Shown here: positions 1 through 7,764 of the stretch, in pieces
Layout: each line of letters begins with the position of its first letter
How positions within the stretch are numbered: position 1 is the first letter of the stretch
From: Motiliproteus sp036964625
GTDB lineage: Bacteria > Pseudomonadota > Gammaproteobacteria > Pseudomonadales > Balneatricaceae
Assembly (NCBI GenBank): GCA_036964625.1
Contig: JBALTG010000081.1
Span: 1 to 20,039 of the forward strand
DNA length: 20,039 nt
Direction of reading: 5' to 3'
Position numbers and translations under genes: made by a program
The notes under the pieces: generated by a model
Databases searched by the model: none
What the model was told of the DNA's origin: nothing
Seen by the model: the letters and a program-made list of their open reading frames with translations, nothing else

Positions 1-591
1 CATTTTAGTTTTGGCGCCAGCGTCGCCGAACATATGCCGGATCAGTGCGCGGCGATGCTGAAAAGCCTGCATGCCCTGATTATTCAGATGCTGGACTGCC
101 CGGTACCTATATTGGTGGCGATCAAAGGACAGTGCCTGGGCGGAGGTCTTGAGGTCGCATTGGCGGGCAATCTGCTGTTCTGCCAGCCGACTGCCAACCT
201 GGGTCAGCCCGAGATCAAACTGGCGGTATTTGCCCCCGCCGCTTCCTGCCTGTTACCCGAACGGATCGGCCAGCACCAGGCCGAAGATCTGCTGTTCTCC
301 GGTCGTAGCGTCGACGGCAACGAAGCCCTGCGCATCGGCCTGGTCAACGCGCTCAGCGAGGACCCTTCCGCCGCCGCCGAAGCCTATTTCGATCAGCACC
401 TGAGTCAATCCAGTGCCAGCTCGCTGCGCTTTGCGGTCAAGGCCGCAAGCTTTGACAGTATCGAGCGCATCAAGCAAAAACTTGCAACCGTAGAAACCCT
501 TTACCTTCAGGAACTAATGGCGACCCACGATGCTGTAGAAGGATTACAAGCTTTCGTCGATAAACGCGCCGCTAACTGGGAGCACCGATAG
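1..591 (+). CDS. dch: cyclohexa-1,5-diene-1-carbonyl-CoA hydratase, 3' part
   Basis: The gene is cut by the window edge; frame 1 is open from base 1 and gives the last 196 residues. It belongs to the crotonase/enoyl-CoA hydratase superfamily: the fragment opens with HFSFGASVAEH, the segment around the first oxyanion-hole strand, and continues with IKGQCLGGGLEVALAG, whose GGGLE is the second oxyanion-hole motif. Dch adds water to the dienoyl-CoA made by benzoyl-CoA reductase in the cytoplasm. Its stop codon (589-591) runs directly into bcrC, which supports the Dch assignment over a generic enoyl-CoA hydratase. An internal ATG at 34 is not the true start. The alternative, a BadK-like cyclohex-1-enecarboxyl-CoA hydratase, cannot be fully excluded from a fragment. 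Confidence 0.85.
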   Translation, partial: HFSFGASVAEHMPDQCAAMLKSLHALIIQMLDCPVPILVAIKGQCLGGGLEVALAGNLLFCQPTANLGQPEIKLAVFAPAASCLLPERIGQHQAEDLLFSGRSVDGNEALRIGLVNALSEDPSAAAEAYFDQHLSQSSASSLRFAVKAASFDSIERIKQKLATVETLYLQELMATHDAVEGLQAFVDKRAANWEHR

Positions 592-593
592 TG

Positions 594-1754
594 ATGAGTA
601 CTGTAGATATTATTAACCGCTGCGAAGAGCTGTATGAAGATACGCACTTCACTGCAGCCCGCGAGTGGAAAGCCGCTGACCCCTCGCGCAAGGTGATCGG
701 TTACATGCCGGTCTACGTTCCGCGTGAGATCATGCATGCCGGCAACATGTTGTCACTGGGGATCCTCGGTGGCGGCGACAAGCTGGAAGTAATTCACGGC
801 GATGCTTACTACCAGAGCTACATCTGCCGCATCCCGCGCTCCACTATCGAGCTGGGCAAGACCGGTCGTCTGGACTTCGTCGATGGCATGCTGTTCCCCA
901 GCATCTGCGACGTGATCCGCAACCTATCCGGCATGTGGAAACTGATGTTCCCCAATGCCTATGTGCGTTACTTCGACGTGCCGCAGAACTATAAAGACGA
1001 TATCGGCGGCAACTACTACGTCTCCGAACTACAGGAGCTGCGCGAGGGTCTGGAGAAGTTGTCAGGCAACAAGATCACCGACGAGGCGATCCTCAACTCC
1101 ACCAAGATCTACAACCTCAACCGCGATCTGATCCGTGAGCTTTATGACCTGCGCGCCGAGATGCCACACAACGTCTCCAGCAACGACGTCTACCTGCTTA
1201 ACCGAGCTGGCATGGTGATCCCGGTTGAAGAGCATAACGAAATGCTGCGTGAGTATATGGATGGCGCGATGCAGCTCGACAACCCCAAGCGCGATAACTG
1301 CCGCATCATCATCAACGGCTCGTTCTGTGAGCAACCGCCGCTGAATCTGATCCGTTCGATCGAGATGGCAGGCTGCTACATCGTCGATGACGATTACATG
1401 CTGGTTAACCGTTGGTTACTCAAAGAGGTCCCCACCGAAGGCAACCCATTGCAGAATCTGGCTGACGCCTTCCTGCACGAGTCTGCTGACTCCGCCGCCA
1501 AATACTGCGACCGCCATGAAGATGTCGGCATGTACCTGCTGGGCACCGTCAAGGAGCGCAGAGCAGAAGGGGTTATCTTTGCCGCGCCGAGCTTCTGTGA
1601 CCCGGCGCTGCTGGAGCGGCCGATGCTGACCGATCGGATGAGGGAGCACAATGTTCCGCATATCTCCTTCAAGTACGCCGAGAACTCCGGCCAGATGCAG
1701 CCGATCCGCGAGCAAGCCGGTACTTTCGCCGATTCTATCAAGCTTTGGAGCTAG
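594..1754 (+). CDS. bcrC: benzoyl-CoA reductase subunit C
   Basis: This 386-residue protein belongs to the 2-hydroxyacyl-CoA dehydratase D-component family (HgdB/FldB-like fold). In class I benzoyl-CoA reductase, BcrC pairs with BcrB to bind benzoyl-CoA and [4Fe-4S] clusters and carry out the two-electron ring reduction. The assignment rests on its length, on family-like stretches such as KVIGYMPVYVPREIMHA near residues 30-46 and PRSTIELGKTG further on, and on its place in a C-B-A-D gene order. ATG at 594 is preferred because GGGAG at 578-582 lies 11 bases upstream; a GTG at 591 overlaps the dch stop codon and would add one residue. Translational coupling to dch is likely. The next gene starts 2 bases after the stop. 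Confidence 0.93.
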   Translation: MSTVDIINRCEELYEDTHFTAAREWKAADPSRKVIGYMPVYVPREIMHAGNMLSLGILGGGDKLEVIHGDAYYQSYICRIPRSTIELGKTGRLDFVDGMLFPSICDVIRNLSGMWKLMFPNAYVRYFDVPQNYKDDIGGNYYVSELQELREGLEKLSGNKITDEAILNSTKIYNLNRDLIRELYDLRAEMPHNVSSNDVYLLNRAGMVIPVEEHNEMLREYMDGAMQLDNPKRDNCRIIINGSFCEQPPLNLIRSIEMAGCYIVDDDYMLVNRWLLKEVPTEGNPLQNLADAFLHESADSAAKYCDRHEDVGMYLLGTVKERRAEGVIFAAPSFCDPALLERPMLTDRMREHNVPHISFKYAENSGQMQPIREQAGTFADSIKLWS

Positions 1755-1756
1755 TC

Positions 1757-3061
1757 ATGAGTGCCAAGATTGAAACCTTAGAGACCCAAAAAGACTCCTC
1801 GATGCTGATGCAGAAGGAGATGATCAACTCGAATTACGACTTGCTGACCGACACCGCCAACAATGGCAAGAAAGTCTGCTCGACCTTCGTACCCGGCAAC
1901 CTCAACGAGTTGATCCAAAGCTTCGGCATGCTCAACAACCTGCCGGAAACCAACGCCATCCAAAACGCAATGCGCCAGCAGAGTGGCGACATGATCCAGA
2001 CCGCCGAGCGGATGGGACATTCCGAGGATGTCTGCACCTATGTGAAGGCTGACATCGGCATGATGAGCAAGGGCAACATCGCCCCCAACGGCAAGCCGAT
2101 GCCCAATCCCGACCTGCTACTGCTCTCCTACACCGGCTGTTTCACCTTTATGAAGTGGTTCGAACTGCTGCGCCAGGAGTACAAGTGCGAAACCGTGATG
2201 CTGCAGGTGCCCTATCAGGGTGACGGCGAGATCACCCAGAACATGCGTGACTTCGTGGTTAAGCAGCTCAAAGAAGAAGTCATTCCTGCACTGGAGCGGG
2301 TCAGCGGCAACAAGTTCGACATCGACAAGCTGCGCGAGAATATGCGCCGTTCCGCCAAGGCCGAAGACGATCTGGTCTGGGTACTGGAAAGCGCCAAGAA
2401 CAAACCGAGCCCGATCGATGCTTACTTCGGTGCCATCTACTACCTGGGACCGATATTCACCGCCTTCCGTGGTACCCAACAAGCGGTCGATTACTACAAA
2501 GTGCTGCGCCAAGAGATTGAGCAGCGGATCAAGAACGGCCAGGGACCGATCACGCCCGGTGGATCGATGGGTAAAGAGAAGTATCGCATCGTCATGGAAG
2601 GACCACCCAACTGGACCAACTTCCGCGAGTTCTGGAAGATGTTCTACGATGAGGGCGCAGTCGTTGTTGCCAGCACCTACACCAAGGTGGGCGGCGTTTA
2701 TGACCAGGGCTTCCGCCACGATGCCGACAATCCACTGGAGTCGCTGGCCGACTACTGCCTGGGCTGCTACACCAACCGCAATCTACCCAAGCGGGTCGAT
2801 ATGCTGGAAAAGTATATGAACGACTACGAAGCCGACGGTCTGCTGATCAACTCCATCAAGAGCTGTAACAGCTTCTCTGCTGGCCAGTTGATGATGATGC
2901 AGGAGATTGAGAAGCGCACTGGCAAGCCGGGTGCCTTTGTCGAAACCGACCTGGTTGATCCGCGCTACTTCTCAGCAGCCAACGTAAAGAACCGTCTGGA
3001 GAGTTACTTCCAGATGATCGAGCAACGCCGTCAGGGCAATATGATCGCCAGCGCGCGCTAA
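1757..3061 (+). CDS. bcrB: benzoyl-CoA reductase subunit B
   Basis: This 434-residue protein is the second 2-hydroxyacyl-CoA dehydratase-family subunit. With BcrC it forms the ring-reducing module of class I benzoyl-CoA reductase, which holds [4Fe-4S] clusters and the substrate site. Recognisable family features are LSYTGCFTFMKWFELLR in the first third, the GSMGKEKYRIVMEGPPNW segment in the middle, and cysteines in CLGCYTNRN and NSIKSCNSFSAGQ that fit cluster binding. The start at ATG 1757 follows GGAG at 1747-1750 with 6 bases of spacing; a TTG at 1745 is in frame but would lie on top of that site. The gene is 2 bases from bcrC and 13 bases from bcrA. Confidence 0.94.
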   Translation: MSAKIETLETQKDSSMLMQKEMINSNYDLLTDTANNGKKVCSTFVPGNLNELIQSFGMLNNLPETNAIQNAMRQQSGDMIQTAERMGHSEDVCTYVKADIGMMSKGNIAPNGKPMPNPDLLLLSYTGCFTFMKWFELLRQEYKCETVMLQVPYQGDGEITQNMRDFVVKQLKEEVIPALERVSGNKFDIDKLRENMRRSAKAEDDLVWVLESAKNKPSPIDAYFGAIYYLGPIFTAFRGTQQAVDYYKVLRQEIEQRIKNGQGPITPGGSMGKEKYRIVMEGPPNWTNFREFWKMFYDEGAVVVASTYTKVGGVYDQGFRHDADNPLESLADYCLGCYTNRNLPKRVDMLEKYMNDYEADGLLINSIKSCNSFSAGQLMMMQEIEKRTGKPGAFVETDLVDPRYFSAANVKNRLESYFQMIEQRRQGNMIASAR

Positions 3062-3074
3062 TCAGGAGCCAGTT

Positions 3075-4388
3075 ATGAAATGTTTTATCGGAATAGATCT
3101 GGGTTCTACGACGACCAAAGCAGTGGTCATGGATGATACCGGCGCGCCTCTGGGACACGGTATCACCAACTCACGCTCCAACTACGACACCGCTGCGCTG
3201 GTCGCCAAGACCGAAGCATTGATCAGCGCCCGACTGGTGCTGCTGCGTCAATCACTGGATAAGTCATCCACCTTGACGATGAGTACCGACAATGTGCTGT
3301 ACATGCTGGAGCGCCACTTCCGTCTGGCCCAGTTTCTGGTGCAACTCGACAACCTGAAAAGGCTCTGTGGTGAAAAAGCGGCCACGGGCAACTATAAGGA
3401 GGCACCGGAAACACTCAATACCGCCCTGGAAGGCACCTTTGCCGCACTCAAGATTGAGTTGTCAAAACTGTTCGAGCCGGGCGCCGTGCGCAAATCCGAC
3501 TTTTTCCGCGATCTGGCTGGCACCGTGTATATGGAGGTCGCCGAAGACCAGGCCGCAAAACAGGACATCAAATCAGACACGCTGATCAACATCTACGACA
3601 AGTCGATTATCGAGGTCGAGAACATTCCGCCCGCAGTCGATATGAGCGAAACCTTCCTGATCGCGCTGAACAGTGCCCTCGCTGCCGAAGAGATCAAAAC
3701 TGAAGATTTCGGCAAGGTCAAAGAGACACTGACGCAAGTGTTGGCTATCGAGCTGGAAGAGACCTACGTGGTCGGTACCGGTTACGGTCGTGCCCGGCTG
3801 CCGTTTCCCAAGGATCACATCCGTTCCGAAATTCTCTGCCACGGTCTGGGTGCGCACCTGATGTACCCCAAGACCCGCACCGTGCTCGATATCGGCGGTC
3901 AGGATACCAAGGGGATTCAGGTCGATGAACACGGCATCGTCGTCAACTTTCAGATGAACGACCGCTGCGCTGCCGGTTGTGGCCGCTATCTGGGCTACAT
4001 CGCCGACGAGATGCAGCTGGGGCTGCACGAGCTGGGTCCCCTGGCGATGAAGTCCACCAAGAAAGTCTCAATCAACTCGACCTGTACCGTATTTGCCGGT
4101 GCCGAGCTGCGTGACCGACTCTCTTTGGGAGAAAAACGCGAAGATATTATCGCCGGTCTGCACCGCGCCATCATCCTGCGCTCGATGTCCATCTTGTCCC
4201 GCTCTGGCGGTGTTGATAACGAGCTCACCTTTACCGGTGGCGTGGCCAAGAACGAGGCCGCCGTTAAAGAGCTGCGCCTTCTGGTCCAGGAAAACTATGG
4301 TGATGTAACGATCAACATCGATCCCGATTCCATTTACACCGGCGCACTGGGGGCAGCTGAATTTGCCCGCCGCGCAGTGGAGGCATAA
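3075..4388 (+). CDS. bcrA: benzoyl-CoA reductase subunit A (ATPase/activase)
   Basis: This 437-residue protein is an ASKHA-fold ATPase of the BadF/BadG/BcrA/BcrD family. It forms the electron-activating module with BcrD, using ATP hydrolysis to push ferredoxin electrons onto BcrB/BcrC. Residues 4-15 (FIGIDLGSTTTK) form the first phosphate loop and DIGGQDTK (from D272) the second. C298, in NDRCAAGCG, and C337, in NSTCTVFAG, are 39 residues apart, the spacing seen for the bridging [4Fe-4S] ligands of this family; C302 is an additional cysteine. The long insertion between the two phosphate motifs makes it about 160 residues longer than BcrD. From what is known of the enzymes, that favours the Thauera-type (Bcr) over the Azoarcus-type (Bzd) class. 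AGGAG at 3064-3068 sets the ATG. Confidence 0.95.
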   Translation: MKCFIGIDLGSTTTKAVVMDDTGAPLGHGITNSRSNYDTAALVAKTEALISARLVLLRQSLDKSSTLTMSTDNVLYMLERHFRLAQFLVQLDNLKRLCGEKAATGNYKEAPETLNTALEGTFAALKIELSKLFEPGAVRKSDFFRDLAGTVYMEVAEDQAAKQDIKSDTLINIYDKSIIEVENIPPAVDMSETFLIALNSALAAEEIKTEDFGKVKETLTQVLAIELEETYVVGTGYGRARLPFPKDHIRSEILCHGLGAHLMYPKTRTVLDIGGQDTKGIQVDEHGIVVNFQMNDRCAAGCGRYLGYIADEMQLGLHELGPLAMKSTKKVSINSTCTVFAGAELRDRLSLGEKREDIIAGLHRAIILRSMSILSRSGGVDNELTFTGGVAKNEAAVKELRLLVQENYGDVTINIDPDSIYTGALGAAEFARRAVEA

Positions 4389-4391
4389 ACG

Positions 4392-5231
4392 ATGATTACT
4401 GCAGGTATTGATTTAGGCACAGGTGCTGTCAAGACGGTGTTGTTCAAACACGAAAACGGCAAGGTCGAATGGCTGGCCAAACGTTACGATCGGATTCGTA
4501 CCCGTGATCCGCTGCAACTGTCGGCGCAAGCGTACGACCAGCTGCTGGCAGACAACGGCCTGACCCGTGACGATGTGACTTACTGCGCCACCACCGGCGA
4601 CGGTGAGAATATCGACTTCCGCACCGGTCACTTCTATTCCATGACCACCCACGCCCGCGGCGCCATCTACCTGGATCCGGAAGCGACCGGGGTGCTGGAT
4701 ATGGGCGCACTGCATGGCCGGGCCATGAAGATCGACCATCAGGGCAAGGTTCTCAACTACCGCATGACCAGCCAGTGTGCGTCGGGTTCGGGCCAGTTTT
4801 TGGAGAACATCTCGCGTTATCTGGGCATCGCCCAGGACGAGATCGGCTCCCTCTCCAGGCAGGCCGATAATCCCGAGATCGTCTCCAGTATCTGTGCGGT
4901 ACTGGCGGAAACCGATGTCATCAACATGGTATCGCGTGGTATCTCGGCACCCAACATCCTCAAGGGGATTCACCTGTCGATGGCCGGCCGTCTGGCCAAG
5001 CTACTGCGGGTGATCAAGGCCACCGACGGTATCGTGCTCTGCACCGGCGGTTTGTCACTGGACAGCGGCATGATCGACGGTCTTAACGAGTCGATGCAGA
5101 AGATGAAGCTCAAGGCCGAAGCGCGCAGCCATGTAGATTCTGCCTACGCCGGCGCTATCGGTGCGGCATTGTGGGGTGCCTTCCGGCACGAAAAACTACA
5201 GAAACTCGAGTCGCTGGCAAAAGCATCTTGA
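4392..5231 (+). CDS. bcrD: benzoyl-CoA reductase subunit D (ATPase/activase)
   Basis: This 279-residue protein is the second ASKHA ATPase subunit of class I benzoyl-CoA reductase and the partner of BcrA. AGIDLGTGAVKTVLF at the N-terminus is the phosphate-1 loop; VLDMGALHGRAMKID is a degenerate phosphate-2 segment lacking the GGQD of BcrA. C129 (TSQCASGSG) and C168 (SSICAVLAE) are again 39 residues apart, consistent with one [4Fe-4S] cluster shared between the two subunits. VLCTGGLSLD and AYAGAIGAALWG are the C-terminal adenosine-site motifs. The start lies 3 bases after the bcrA stop, with GGAGG at 4379-4383, 8 bases upstream. An 18-bp palindrome follows before the ferredoxin gene. Confidence 0.95.
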   Translation: MITAGIDLGTGAVKTVLFKHENGKVEWLAKRYDRIRTRDPLQLSAQAYDQLLADNGLTRDDVTYCATTGDGENIDFRTGHFYSMTTHARGAIYLDPEATGVLDMGALHGRAMKIDHQGKVLNYRMTSQCASGSGQFLENISRYLGIAQDEIGSLSRQADNPEIVSSICAVLAETDVINMVSRGISAPNILKGIHLSMAGRLAKLLRVIKATDGIVLCTGGLSLDSGMIDGLNESMQKMKLKAEARSHVDSAYAGAIGAALWGAFRHEKLQKLESLAKAS

Positions 5232-5237
5232 GAGGGC

Positions 5238-5255
5238 GCGGCTTAATTAAGCCGC
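5238..5255. promoter_or_regulatory. perfect 18-bp palindrome between bcrD and the ferredoxin gene
   Basis: GCGGCTTAATTAAGCCGC is a perfect inverted repeat that begins 7 bases after the bcrD stop and lies 30 bases before the ferredoxin start. As RNA it can form a 7-bp stem with an AATT loop, and no T-run follows it. It may be an mRNA-stabilising or processing stem that sets ferredoxin levels apart from the reductase, or an operator. The structure is seen directly; the role is inferred. Confidence 0.5.
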
Positions 5256-5285
5256 ACCAGAATTCAATAGAACAGGAGAAAGACC

Positions 5286-5534
5286 ATGGCCCTGATCATC
5301 AACGAAGACTGTACTGCCTGTGATGTCTGTGTACTGGAATGCCCTAACGATGCGATCAACGAAGGTGATGGCATGCTCTATGTGATCGAAGCCGACAAAT
5401 GTACCGAATGTGTCGGCGCCCACGACGAGCCGCAATGCCAGCTCGTATGCCCGGCGGAATGTATCCAGATCGACCCCAATCATCAGGAAAATCAAGAGCA
5501 GCTGCAGGCCAAGTACGAGCGCATGCACGGTTAA
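5286..5534 (+). CDS. fdx: 2[4Fe-4S] ferredoxin, electron donor to benzoyl-CoA reductase
   Basis: This is an 82-residue bacterial-type ferredoxin with two cluster motifs. The first is C9xxC12xxC15xxxC19-P. The second is C39xxC42, then an 8-residue gap, then C51xxxC55-P. The long gap between the second and third cysteines of the second motif, together with a charged C-terminal extension, is the pattern of Allochromatium (Chromatium) vinosum-type ferredoxins, known for very negative cluster potentials. That suits donation of electrons to BcrA/BcrD. C59 is an extra cysteine. The start is fixed by AGGAG at 5274-5278. It lies in the operon between bcrD and the GNAT gene. The 2-oxoacid:ferredoxin oxidoreductase that would recharge it is not in the window. 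Confidence 0.93.
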   Translation: MALIINEDCTACDVCVLECPNDAINEGDGMLYVIEADKCTECVGAHDEPQCQLVCPAECIQIDPNHQENQEQLQAKYERMHG

Positions 5535-5560
5535 TTGGCCGCAACAAAGGACAGTTCATA

Positions 5561-6511
5561 ATGACTGATAATAACGTTAAGGTTCGGGCTCTGAGCCCGG
5601 ACGACCAGCCAGCGGTCGTCGCTCTGGACCAGCAGTTCAGTGGCTCGCCGCGGCAGGATTTTTTTAGCAAACGTATCAATGCAGAGCGCCAAAACCCGGA
5701 AACTTTTATCTCCCTGAGCGCCGAAATCGATGGTCAGCTCGCCGGCTTCGTGTGCTGCCAGATACTCGAGGGCGAGTTCGGCGGCACCGCGCCGATCGCG
5801 GTGTTGGATGCCATCGGTGTCGACCGTGAGTATCAGCGTCAAGGCGTCGGTCAGCAGCTATTCAAGACCCTGATCGAAAGCGTCCGCGAGCGTGGCGGCC
5901 GTGAGTTGCACTCAGTGGTGAAGTGGGACCAGCCCGATCTGCTGCGTTTCTTCTCCGATGCTGGTTTCAAACTGGCCGACCGTCAGGTTCTGGAGCTCTC
6001 TACCAACGCCCTGACCGAATCCAATGCTGACGGCGTTGATCTGTCTCGGGACCGTGTGCCGACTCGGACCCTCGCCGCCGGAGACCTGGATGCGGTCATC
6101 CGTATCGACCGCCACATTACCGCAACGGATCGGAGCGCTTACTACCAGCGCACTGTAACCCAGGTATTGGAAGAGTCGGGAATCCGCATCTCGCTGGTGG
6201 CAGAGAAAGAGGATCCGGTGAAGGACAAACTGGCCAGTATTCGCGGCTTTATCATGGCTCGGGTAGATAATGGAGAATTCGGCCAGGCCAGCTCAGAAGC
6301 GGTTATCGATACCATCGGCGTCGATCCTTCTGCGAAGGACCAAAAGATCGGCCAGGCCCTGGTGTCACAACTGGTCACCAACCTGAAGGCCCTGCATGTC
6401 GAATCGGTACGGACCGAGGTGCCCTGGGATAATTTCAATCTCAACGGCTTCCTGCAGCAGTGCGGTTTCCGGCCGGCACAACGGCTGGCGCTGACCTGCA
6501 CGATAGACTAA
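5561..6511 (+). CDS. tandem GNAT-domain acetyltransferase-like protein
   Basis: This 316-residue protein is made of two GNAT folds in series, roughly residues 6-145 and 168-312. Domain 1 carries a good acetyl-CoA loop, YQRQGVGQQL at 91-100, after the strand VLDAIGVD. Domain 2 repeats the strand as VIDTIGVD, but its loop DQKIGQAL (260-267) lacks the usual R/Q-x-x-G-x-G/A spacing, so it may bind acyl-CoA weakly or only play a structural part. The protein appears soluble. The start at ATG 5561 follows AAGGA at 5547-5551; the frame is open further upstream, but that stretch overlaps the ferredoxin gene. The gene lies 26 bases after fdx and is the last gene before a strong hairpin, so it is probably co-transcribed with bcr. 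The substrate is unknown; lysine acylation of pathway enzymes is one possibility. Confidence 0.85.
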   Translation: MTDNNVKVRALSPDDQPAVVALDQQFSGSPRQDFFSKRINAERQNPETFISLSAEIDGQLAGFVCCQILEGEFGGTAPIAVLDAIGVDREYQRQGVGQQLFKTLIESVRERGGRELHSVVKWDQPDLLRFFSDAGFKLADRQVLELSTNALTESNADGVDLSRDRVPTRTLAAGDLDAVIRIDRHITATDRSAYYQRTVTQVLEESGIRISLVAEKEDPVKDKLASIRGFIMARVDNGEFGQASSEAVIDTIGVDPSAKDQKIGQALVSQLVTNLKALHVESVRTEVPWDNFNLNGFLQQCGFRPAQRLALTCTID

Positions 6512-6524
6512 CGCGCAGCCTCGA

Positions 6525-6550
6525 CCCTCTTCCCGCTCAAGGGAAGAGGG
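6525..6550 (+). terminator. hairpin at the end of the bcr operon
   Basis: CCCTCTTCCC and GGGAAGAGGG form a perfect 10-bp stem around a 6-base loop (GCTCAA), starting 14 bases after the GNAT stop codon. Only TTACACT follows, without a T-run. It may end transcription weakly, or protect the 3' end of the mRNA. Confidence 0.6.
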
Positions 6551-6671
6551 TTACACTCCGCACCGGGCACGCTTAGCGCGCGATGAGCACGCTTCAGCAT
6601 TCGCCCGACACCCGGAAAACTGTAATCCTAATCCTAATATCAATAACAACCACAACCAAACGGAACAGCCC

Positions 6672-7397
6672 ATGTCATTTGCACAACTTTACGACCTCAG
6701 TGGCAAAGCGGCAGTCGTCACCGGCGGTACGCGCGGCATCGGCCGAGCCATCGCAGATGCCTTGCATGAGCGCGGTGCCGAGGTCCATCTATTCGATATC
6801 TCCGCCGAGGGTGCTGGCGACCTGTCTGCCTTCACTTTCCATCAGGTTGATATCAGCGATCCCGAGGCCGTCAACCAGGCAGTTGCCGAGTTACCCGCAA
6901 ACTGCACCCTGCTGGTCAACAACGCCGGCATCACCCGCGACCGCAGCCTGGCCAAGATGGCCGACGCTGAGTGGCAATCGGTGATCGATATTAATCTCAG
7001 CGGTGCGTTCTACATGACCCGCGCCCTGGCGCCACTGATGCGCAACGCCGGCCATGGCCGCATCGTCAACATCACCTCCATCAACGGTATCCGCGGCAAA
7101 TTCGGCCAGGCCAACTACTCGGCAGCTAAGGCTGGATTGATCGGCCTGACTAAGACCAGCGCCCGCGAACTCGGCGCCAAAGGCGTCACCGCCAACGCGA
7201 TCGCTCCCGGTATGGTGATGACCGAGATGGCGCAACAACTGCCGCCGGAGTATATCGACAAGGCCCAGAGCGAAGCGCTGTTACCGCAACTGGCGTTACC
7301 CGAGGATATCGCTAACGCGGTGCTGTTTTTGGTGTCCGACGCCGCACGTATGATTTCCGGTGAAGTGATCCGGGTCGATGCCGGTCAGTATGTTTAA
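6672..7397 (+). CDS. short-chain dehydrogenase/reductase (FabG/PhaB-like)
   Basis: This 241-residue classical SDR has a Rossmann nucleotide-binding motif TGGTRGIG (17-24), the NNAG motif (83-86), and the catalytic residues N108, S136, Y149 and K153 (YSAAK). Asp42 at the end of the second strand favours NAD(H) over NADP(H). NNAGITRD resembles acetoacetyl-CoA and 3-oxoacyl-ACP reductases, so oxidation or reduction of a 3-hydroxyacyl-CoA is plausible. It is separated from the bcr operon by a hairpin and a 160-base gap, so it may be transcribed on its own. It could act on ring-cleavage or side products of the benzoyl-CoA route, but it is not the zinc-dependent Had enzyme of Thauera. The Shine-Dalgarno site is weak. 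Precise substrate unknown. Confidence 0.85.
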   Translation: MSFAQLYDLSGKAAVVTGGTRGIGRAIADALHERGAEVHLFDISAEGAGDLSAFTFHQVDISDPEAVNQAVAELPANCTLLVNNAGITRDRSLAKMADAEWQSVIDINLSGAFYMTRALAPLMRNAGHGRIVNITSINGIRGKFGQANYSAAKAGLIGLTKTSARELGAKGVTANAIAPGMVMTEMAQQLPPEYIDKAQSEALLPQLALPEDIANAVLFLVSDAARMISGEVIRVDAGQYV

Positions 7398-7416
7398 CCT
7401 AAGGTTTGTTGAGCTA

Positions 7417-7573
7417 TTTACCTGGCGGACAAATAGGTTCCATACCTATCTGTCCGTCGCCCCTAAAATCTGGCGCAGTTGCGTGGAACTGCTTGATTTT
7501 CTGGGGCTCGCATTGGTCTACGACCAATGTTGACGCATCCTTGCGTCTCCTATTAACCCGCCGGGTTAATAAG
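7417..7573 (+). repeat. hairpin-rich dispersed repeat, copy 1
   Basis: This segment aligns over its whole length with 9554-9714 in direct orientation, with long identical blocks such as GCAGTTGCGTGGAACTGC and GTTGACGCATCCTTGCGTCT. It holds several stems: GGACAAATAGG (7427-7437) with CCTATCTGTCC (7445-7455, one mismatch), GCAGTT/AACTGC, CATTGGTC/GACCAATG, GACGCA/TGCGTC, and a closing ATTAACCCG-C-CGGGTTAAT. It is noncoding, follows the SDR gene by about 20 bases, and is best read as a REP- or MITE-like element or a structured RNA. Confidence 0.75.
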
Positions 7574-7608
7574 GCTTGTTGGGCTAACGCATACAGCGCA
7601 GAAGCCGT

Positions 7609-7644
7609 CGTAACGGTTACGCTACAGAGGAAGTTGACGTAAAC
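7609..7644. promoter_or_regulatory. candidate operator upstream of the MerR-family gene
   Basis: CGTAAC-G-GTTACG (7609-7621) is a 6-1-6 palindrome, and GTTGACGTAAAC follows at 7633-7644. The ACGTAAAC-like half resembles sites I recall for LiuR-type MerR regulators. Autoregulation is an inference. Confidence 0.3.
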
Positions 7645-7764
7645 TCGATCGTGTTGCTGCCGACTGTTAATCAACGTGCCGTTCCAGCCGTCATCTTTAA
7701 TCTAACCTGTATGGATCAACCTGCTGTGATAGATACCCAACAAAAAACCGATACTGACATCGAC

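Noticed and set aside
2117..2719. 200-codon open frame on the minus strand inside bcrB
   Set aside because: It lies wholly antisense to a well-supported gene and has no ribosome-binding site or recognisable domain.
4413..4973. 186-codon minus-strand frame opposite bcrD
   Set aside because: Antisense shadow of bcrD with no domain signature.
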